The notes beneath the pieces are model-generated. The model had not been told where the DNA came from. It ran no database searches and saw only the letters and a program-made list of their open reading frames with translations. DNA of 64,000 bases, taken from the NCBI GenBank assembly GCA_006384855.1, contig VCJN01000841.1, positions 124,001 to 188,000 on the forward strand, given 5' to 3'. The stretch comes from Tetraselmis striata (taxonomy: Eukaryota; Chlorophyta; Chlorodendrophyceae; Chlorodendrales; Chlorodendraceae). This document shows positions 58,410 through 64,000 of the stretch, piece after piece. The translations under genes were made by a program, and so were the position numbers. How positions within the stretch are numbered: position 1 is the first letter of the stretch; every line of letters starts with the position of its first letter.

Positions 58410-59480
58410 ATGGCGGCCGAGCTCCGGTCCTTGTTGGGGACCGACGACGTTGGTCAAGCGGCACTCGGGTTGCTTGCGGGTTCGCTGGCGGCCGGCACCT
58501 ACCGCAACTACGACAGCGGCATGCGCTCTTTCGCTACTTTCTGCGAGCAGGAAGGCTTACGCCCGCTGCAGGCTACTACCAGCACAATCGTCCGCTACAC
58601 TGCCTGGCTAGGCATGCAAGGTACCGTCGGCGCGGAGTCCCTTCAACAGTACTACTCGTCCATCAACAAGTACTTCCGCGACCATCAGCGCCAGCCTATC
58701 GCCCTCGGCGAAATGGTAGCCGACGCGCGCCGCGGCCTGGCTATCCAGCAAGAGCGTCTTGAGGCGGAAGACGTCCGCGTCGCCCTACCTGCGCCCGTGG
58801 CGGCTGGCATCCTGGACACCGCGATTGGATTTCGGCAGACATTGGTGTGGGAACCCGCTAATATTGCGGACATCCGCGCTTTCAGAGCCGCGCTCGCGAC
58901 GATTACGGCGTACGTTTTCCTGTGCCGCGCGGAGTCCGGCATTAGCTGCGAGACCGGTGATTTGGTGGTCGACCGGCCGTCCGGAAGCATTCTACTGTCC
59001 GTCCGCAAACAGAAAGGCGACCAACGTACGAGGGTTTCCGCTAAGCCCCTGATAAATCTGCCCATCGCCGCCGTTCCGGACTTCGCTGACTTGCTGGACT
59101 GGTACACCGTCAGTCGCGACGCCTACTGCCGCCGTTTCTACGGCGCCAGCCCGCCGCCCAAGTTCTGGAGCATCTCCCCGCTGGAGTCTTCCGCCACTTG
59201 GTCGTTTTCAGCCACTCTTACCGAGTGGTTGCGGGAAGCCTACCTGGCGGCAGGCGCCCGTCCTCCCACCGGTTTCAAGTGGACATCGCACAGTTTACGC
59301 AAAGGTGCCGCTTCCGCAGCAAGCTGCGTCGGCGTCCCCTTGCCGGCCATCAAACACATGGGCGACTGGTCGAAGAACAGCGAGGTGGTCACCGGGAAGT
59401 ACATCGACCCGACCATGCGCCCGACTCCTGCGGCCTGGAGGTTCTTCGGTTGGCTCGTCCCCGTCCGGCCGCCGGCCTAA
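58410..59480 (+). CDS. tyrosine recombinase of the YR retrotransposon
   Basis: 356 codons from ATG 58410 to TAA 59478-59480. The same frame is open for long upstream, so the true start is uncertain. The N-terminal core-binding part (GLLAGSLAAGTYRNYDSGMR, YTAWLGMQG, SLQQYYSSINKYFRDHQRQP) is followed by a catalytic domain: Arg in VFLCRAESG, Lys in VRKQKGDQR, HSLRKGAASAA (H-x-x-R), HMGDW and the nucleophile Tyr in TGKYIDP. All catalytic positions are present. It would integrate the circular DNA copy at the ATG core. Same strand as RT. Confidence 0.9.
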   Translation: MAAELRSLLGTDDVGQAALGLLAGSLAAGTYRNYDSGMRSFATFCEQEGLRPLQATTSTIVRYTAWLGMQGTVGAESLQQYYSSINKYFRDHQRQPIALGEMVADARRGLAIQQERLEAEDVRVALPAPVAAGILDTAIGFRQTLVWEPANIADIRAFRAALATITAYVFLCRAESGISCETGDLVVDRPSGSILLSVRKQKGDQRTRVSAKPLINLPIAAVPDFADLLDWYTVSRDAYCRRFYGASPPPKFWSISPLESSATWSFSATLTEWLREAYLAAGARPPTGFKWTSHSLRKGAASAASCVGVPLPAIKHMGDWSKNSEVVTGKYIDPTMRPTPAAWRFFGWLVPVRPPA

Positions 59481-59511
59481 GCTTCCTGTGCTAGCCTTTG
59501 GCTTTCGTCTC

Positions 59512-59539
59512 TGGCAAACAGTGCCTCCTTGGGTAAATG
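59512..59539 (+). repeat. split direct repeat B1
   Basis: 28 bp, TGGCAAACAGTGCCTCCTTG followed by GGTAAATG, found again at 59810-59837. It abuts A2 and shares the ATG with it. Confidence 0.9.
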
Positions 59540-59714
59540 GTCAGATGTAGTCATCTAGAGGTTTACAGTACATTAGCTATGTTGTACTGCGCACGACCCC
59601 CGAGGTCGGCGCACGGACTAAGGCCTGCCGGCCCGCACCAGCACTATGACCTGAGGGATCCACCCTCGGGCACAGGCACTCTCTGCTTTGCGCTCGCCTC
59701 AACCGGCTCGCGCA
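59537..59714 (+). repeat. split direct repeat A2
   Basis: Internal copy of the A repeat, 4603 bp from A1. Confidence 0.93.
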
Positions 59715-59809
59715 CCCACCCACCCTCAGCCATCTTTTGCGCTAGGAGACACCCAGGCCAAGCCTGTGGTTCTTGTCTTAGCCTTCGATGTAAGCGAGCT
59801 GACATTCTT

Positions 59810-59837
59810 TGGCAAACAGTGCCTCCTTGGGTAAATG
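59810..59837 (+). repeat. split direct repeat B2 (right end of element)
   Basis: Right-terminal copy of B. The sequence after its ATG (ctctattgc) differs from that after B1, marking the element edge. Confidence 0.88.
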
Positions 59838-60183
59838 CTCTATTGCACATATGATGCAGCCCCAGTAGCCGACGGCCACTCAAGTTGCGCAGTTTCCCGC
59901 AGCGGCTTGGCTTTATTGGGGCTGATACCTAATTCGTATTTTTATTTATTACTTATTAGGCTACATGGTACGACAACCAGTAGCGACTAATCCATACCCG
60001 ATAGACACGATGCGACGTGCATATATAACTTATGTACGGTATGTAGCGTCTATATATTATTTATTATTACTATATATTATTTTAAAGATCATATATACAG
60101 ATATTAAATAATACGCTTGCGCACTCACCCAGGGCTTTCCGTACCTCGATCGCTGCCTAAGAGCCATATCATACGGACATGGC

Positions 60184-60274
60184 GTCATCAGATAATCATG
60201 TCATCAGATAAATAATCGCACCGGAGCGTGCCACGTCGTAACTGATGACATGCCCCGCACCGCTATCTGATGAC
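60184..60274. repeat. gtcatcagata repeats, direct and inverted
   Basis: gtcatcagata at 60184-60194 and 60200-60210, inverse tatctgatgac at 60264-60274, and a shorter inverse actgatgac at 60241-60249. Potential hairpin or protein-binding cluster. Confidence 0.75.
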
Positions 60275-60620
60275 AGACCCGCGTGTGTACTGTACTGTAC
60301 TGCACACGGGGGCATTTCCAAATCGAACGGCCGTCGTACAGGCGCTGCAAGGGTTTCACTGTTGCCAGTCCTGTCCGGGGCGAAAAATACGTAAATAATT
60401 ATTATGACGAAACCCTCGGCACCGCGTAAAACAGTCAAAAGTACTAATAAGGGCTTTTGGGACAGGATTGCCATCTACACTGCACCTGTAGCTTGTGTGA
60501 ACTACCCGTAAGTAAAGGCGCTTTGAACCCCAAGAATTCAGAATTCCAAAGCTGTAATCCTAAATGAATTCCATTTGTAGATAAGTACCCTTTGGCGTCC
60601 TATAGCAGCCTGAATTCCAA

Positions 60621-60694
60621 GTGACACCCCACCCCAAGGATTTGTAATCTGCCACTGTCCCAACCTAAATACTTGTCTGGGGGTGGGGTGTCAC
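60621..60694. repeat. perfect 15-bp inverted repeat with 44-nt loop
   Basis: gtgacaccccacccc (60621-60635) pairs exactly with ggggtggggtgtcac (60680-60694). Adjacent bases do not extend the stem. Confidence 0.9.
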
Positions 60695-60789
60695 TACATG
60701 CGCATTTCAGGGTATTTTCAGGGCAGAGGCAGAGGCATTTTCGATATCCTTGGGGTCAAGTTATTTCTAGCTTGCATGGGTTCATAGGG

Positions 60790-61588
60790 CACTACCAGCT
60801 GCAAAAACTCGTGGACATGGATACTATGTATACTACACGGCTAGTGTAGTTTAATTCGATAGCCCATCCTTGCACAATGCAGCCACCCGCAGGATCCCCC
60901 CCTCATGTAAATGCATCCCTGTATACATGTAATGTGGGGCACATGAAGGGGGCCATAGGCCCTCCAGCCTAGGTGCTGGTCCACGTTGAGCTCCACACCA
61001 ATATGTGCATCCACTCTGTACATGAGAAAATGCAGTGTTTGCTCGTGCATACCGCTTGCCCTGCGTCTGGTAGTCATAATCGGCAAGTGCAGCTGCAGAA
61101 TGCAGCCAACCAAGGCAGACTGTCGCGTTCTAGCTTCGTCTGGCCAGAGGTGCCTCCAGATGCTGTGCAGATTTAACTACTGCGGTGAAAGCTGGGACCA
61201 CGCGCATGGCGGACGGCCCGCTGTGCGGATAAATGCGGTAAAATGCAAGAACTACCAACTTACAAACCTTTTCACTTTGATCCCGCTGAATTTGTAACTT
61301 TTTGGGGTTCTGTTCGTAGTTTGAAAAGCTCACTATGTTCGGTCCGGGCCGCCCAACCGCGAGTAGTTCAGTAACAATGGGAAGCTTCCGCGTGCACCGA
61401 CGGGGAGTGAAGGAATTCAACGGGTATCAATTATCCATCCTTTCCGCCTTGAACTTAAGATGAACGGACACGACCAGAATCGGTACAACTGCAAGAAAGT
61501 CCATTCTGAGATGACCCACAAAGTCTCAGGTATACACTCTCTTACTTTCCCCTCGGCGCCCGTTGGAAAACAAACTTACCATAGAAAG

Positions 61589-61622
<34 letters not shown>

Positions 61623-62281
61623 AGGACCCGCATACCTGCTATCTGGTGGGTATCTCCGTGAAGAGCGAACAGAGACAGCAAACTACGGGGGCATCAGCTG
61701 CAGTGTCACCGTCGGTTGTTGTCGAATACCGGCTAGAGTTCCAAATTTGCATCTAACCCCCCTGCTACGTGAGCCCATGAGCGTGCCGATGCAGTGTCAT
61801 GACAGGAAACAACCCTATCGGTGATCATTTGCTCGGCGTCTGTGGCCGGATGATCCGCCTGAAGAAGTGGCTATATGGCTCATCAGCTAATTTTGGCCGG
61901 CCATGTTCGTTCTCATCTGGGTTATTTCCTGATATTTTGGTTGGCGGTTATTCTGGGAGATGGTGTTCATGTTTCTGTGTTGCTACTAGCACATGTGATC
62001 ATCATCATCACACTGCTTCTGCCCCCTCCTCTCACACCATGGCGCTGTAGCCCCTCCTTTCCATATCTCCCTCCCTGCTGCTGCTGCTGCGGCCACAGAG
62101 TTCACTAGTCGGTGCTGCAAAACACCTGATATTGCGCGCCCTTCACGACTCCTGCTCAGCGGCCAGCGCGGCATCGCCCTCCACCAGCGCCTTCTGGAAC
62201 GCCGGCCGATCCGTCATAGCCCGCTGCAGGTACGCCGCGACCAGCGCAGCCTGCTCCGCCTGCTGCCGCGTGTAGGGCCCG
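60790..62281. repeat. GST 3'-flank block, likely source of the block in units A-C
   Basis: This block is homologous to the left part of units A, B and C but here continuous with a complete GST gene, whereas in A-C the GST exon is cut at the same point (ggccc near 62281). It lacks the ~0.7-kb segment present in A-C after the CTGCTGCTG run. A 30-nt G-run lies at 61592-61621. Confidence 0.8.
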
Positions 62282-63818
62282 CCGTCATCGGGGTCGTTCC
62301 CGTGCGGCAGCTGCCCGTTGTACTCTTCCTCCAGGAAGCCCATCGTCTTCATGTACAGCAGCGGGTAAGTGAGCGCGATGTCGACCACTGTGAAGCTGTA
62401 CCCCATCGCGAAGCTGTATCCGCCGGAGAGGAAGGCGGCCAGGCTGGGCAGCACGCGCTCGCGCCACAGGCGGCAGCCCCACTGGAAGCACTCCGCGATA
62501 TGCGGCTGCGACTGATAGCACTCGAGCGACACCTTGCCGTGCGTGAAGAGGAGCTTCAGGGCAACATCCTGCTCAGGGGGCGGGGAGGCAAAACGTCACC
62601 TGCGTGCTCAGCTCTGGCCACACCACAGAGGAAGGCTACAGTGGGCTTGCCGTCGCTGGGTGCGGTACAAGCAGGCAGCATGGCTGGGAATCCTGGAAGC
62701 CTGAAATACGAAATACTGTCGCCCCGTGCACCAACAACCAATTTTGAAGCGACTAGTTAAAGATCTTAAAAGGATTCACCCCTCGCCCCGCTTTCCCATC
62801 TCTCTCTCTCTCTCTGTGTATACATGGGCTGTAGGTAGCTGAATTAAGGGCGCATGGTTAGACTTCTACTGATGATACAACAAAGTACTATTTGGATGTC
62901 GTCCTTGATGAGACTGCACGGGGCAGGAGCACGGGTGCCAAATCGTGCGGTTACCGGCACAAGCACTGCAGCTGACAGCAAATGGCACGGATATATGTCA
63001 TGCTAGCCAAGGCGAATTCACATCACATTCCCACTGCTAGTATGGAGCGACGTTCCAACATCCGGAGGTCCACAGTGTAGCCTCGAGCAATTGGGAATTC
63101 AGAACTTGGAAACCCAATTGCTACGCGGGGGCCTGTGCCCTCAGACTGCGTGTACCCCCGTGGAACACACTGGTCTGCACAGTGGCATAAATATTCCAGA
63201 AAATCAATCTAAGTAGCAGGACGACAGTACCCCAGGGCATCACCGCATCCCCACATTGGGCAACACAGCCTCCAATCAGCATCCTCGAGTGTTATGACTG
63301 GATACCGCAGATGGAAAAAAAGCGAGGAGGGAGCAGCCCCCGAGCGATCGTGTGCAACGAATTGGGGATGATGGTGACGGGCGATTTCGCAGAGGGGGAG
63401 GCACGGGAGCACAGCTGCGCGTGGAGTCCCTTGGGGTTTTCACCTCCAGAGTGGTGGTGGCGAAATACAGCAGGCGGTCCGCGCGCGCCTGCTCCTCTGG
63501 AGTGTCGAAGGGATACAGTGCTGGGTGGCACTTCTTGGCAACGTAGACGATGATGGCGGACGCTTCCGAGAGCGAGAGGTCGCCCGCCGCCAGGGCGGGT
63601 ACCTGCCCCAGCGGGTTCAGTGTCGGAAACTCCGGCGGCACGCGCCCCTGCCGCGGGTAGGTCGCCCGGAACTCGAAAGACACGCCCGCTTCGTGCAGTG
63701 CCCACAGCACCTTGAGGCCTCGCGAGGGCCACGGATCGGCGCTTCCCACCGGCACGTCGTACAGGACCATCGGAGGGATCACGGCCTCTGGGACCGCAGG
63801 CCGCGGTGGTGACGACAT
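62143..63818 (-). CDS. glutathione S-transferase, two exons
   Basis: Exons 63818-63444 and 62568-62143 (stop 62143-62145) join at phase 0 (CTGGAG|GTG donor, GAGCAG acceptor) to give 266 aa. The thioredoxin-like N-terminal half has VLYDVPVGSADPWPSRGLKV, a YPRQG loop, LNPLGQVPAL (cis-Pro region) and LSLSEASAIIVYVAKK (the E/S glutathione-contact motif). The C-terminal helical half includes GYSFTVVDIALTYPLLYMK (the GST N-capping/D motif) and TRQQAEQAALVAAYLQRAM. Expected role: glutathione conjugation or peroxide detoxification. The class is not resolved. The frame is open upstream of the chosen ATG to the window edge, so an N-terminal targeting extension is possible. The intron is 875 bp and holds a (TC)n stretch near 62801. 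The 3' part of exon 2 is the piece copied into units A-C. Confidence 0.87.
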
Positions 63819-64000
63819 GGCTGCAGCCGTGGAACCGCTACGAGTACCAGCGTATCCCGGCGTGCTGCAATCCGTCAAGAACACACGGGCGGCTCTGCCG
63901 ACGAAGCGGCACGGCGCGGCAGCGCAGCACCCAGAGCCGATGACAGTACTGGTAGCTAGCGCCAATTCCCCGTGATGCTTGTGCTGCCTCCGGTGGCCTC
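63819..64000. other. 5' flank or N-terminal extension of the GST gene
   Basis: The minus-strand frame stays open from the GST ATG up to 63965 with Ala/Ser/Arg-rich residues (VGRAARVFLTDCSTPGYAG), which could be an organelle transit sequence or untranslated leader. No ATG is visible in it. Confidence 0.4.

Larger units (their letters stand above)
54934..59837 (+). mobile_element. tyrosine-recombinase retrotransposon with split direct repeats (PAT/Kangaroo-like)
   Basis: The layout is A1 - gag - RT/RNase H/methyltransferase-like - YR - B1 - A2 - B2. A1 (54934-55111) and A2 (59537-59714) are 178-bp direct repeats. B1 (59512-59539) and B2 (59810-59837) share 28 bp. Left end, internal junction and right end all carry the trinucleotide ATG (atATGgtca, taaATGgtca, taaATGctc), as expected for a short YR crossover core with no target-site duplication. 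This is the split-direct-repeat structure of PAT/Ngaro/Kangaroo-type elements, which replicate through a circular intermediate. Only the RT frame is damaged. The element lies 136 bp upstream of the start codon of the 828-aa gene on the other strand. Confidence 0.9.
59838..60789. other. AT-rich patch and inverted repeats, no gene
   Basis: Between 59935 and 60120 the sequence is markedly A/T-rich (tatatattatttattatt), in contrast to its GC-rich surroundings. Further on are repeated gaattcc words (60537-60619) and two inverted repeats listed separately. No coding region. Confidence 0.6.

Noticed and set aside
62801-62815. (TC)n tract as a regulatory site
   Set aside because: It lies upstream of the second GST exon, inside the GST intron region. 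A simple repeat of this length is common and no function is shown.

Overview
The window is eukaryotic nuclear DNA. Its protein-coding genes have GT-AG introns and GC-rich exons, and there are no bacterial-style operons. GC-rich codon use, very long open frames on both strands, a tyrosine-recombinase retrotransposon with split direct repeats (the kind known from volvocine green algae) and a RING-CH/YqgE-like gene suggest a microalga, most likely a chlorophyte. I cannot name the genus, and the lineage call is inference.

Layout. (1) 0.8-7.1 kb: two plus-strand host genes, an unidentified helical protein (3' four exons) and a three-exon gene that fuses a RING-CH zinc finger to a YqgE/AlgH (UPF0301) domain. 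(2) 7.7-40.8 kb: a head-to-tail triplication (units A, B, C) of roughly 9-12 kb. Each unit carries, left to right, a block derived from the 3' end of a glutathione S-transferase (GST) gene, a minus-strand NLR-like gene, and a shared intergenic block. Copy A (11252-16901) looks intact: basic N-terminus, helical domain with an R-N-x3-H (HEPN-type) motif, NACHT NTPase, then nine ribonuclease-inhibitor-type LRRs. Each LRR is one 114-nt phase-1 exon in a repeat of about 244 bp. Copy B has lost the HEPN-like and NACHT P-loop exons by deletion but carries 14 LRR cassettes. Copy C has seven cassettes and a one-base insertion that frameshifts the NACHT exon. (3) 40.8-42.3 kb: five tandem copies of a unit of about 290 bp. 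(4) 43.5-51.2 kb: decayed retroelements: a LINE 3' end, a DIRS-type RNase H/methyltransferase piece, and minus-strand Ty3/gypsy pol preceded by a C5-cytosine methyltransferase-like domain that has lost its catalytic Cys. (5) 51.7-54.8 kb: a four-exon minus-strand gene of unknown function (828 aa). (6) 54.9-59.8 kb: a nearly complete YR retrotransposon (A1-ORFs-B1-A2-B2). (7) 60.8-63.8 kb: the two-exon GST gene, whose 3' region is the likely source of the GST fragments in units A-C.

The most interesting parts are the animal-like HEPN?-NACHT-LRR family whose LRR number changes by whole exon cassettes, the RING-CH/YqgE fusion, and the methyltransferase-bearing retroelements. Exon boundaries were deduced by eye from splice signals and frame continuity. 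Coordinates of repeat-block edges are approximate.
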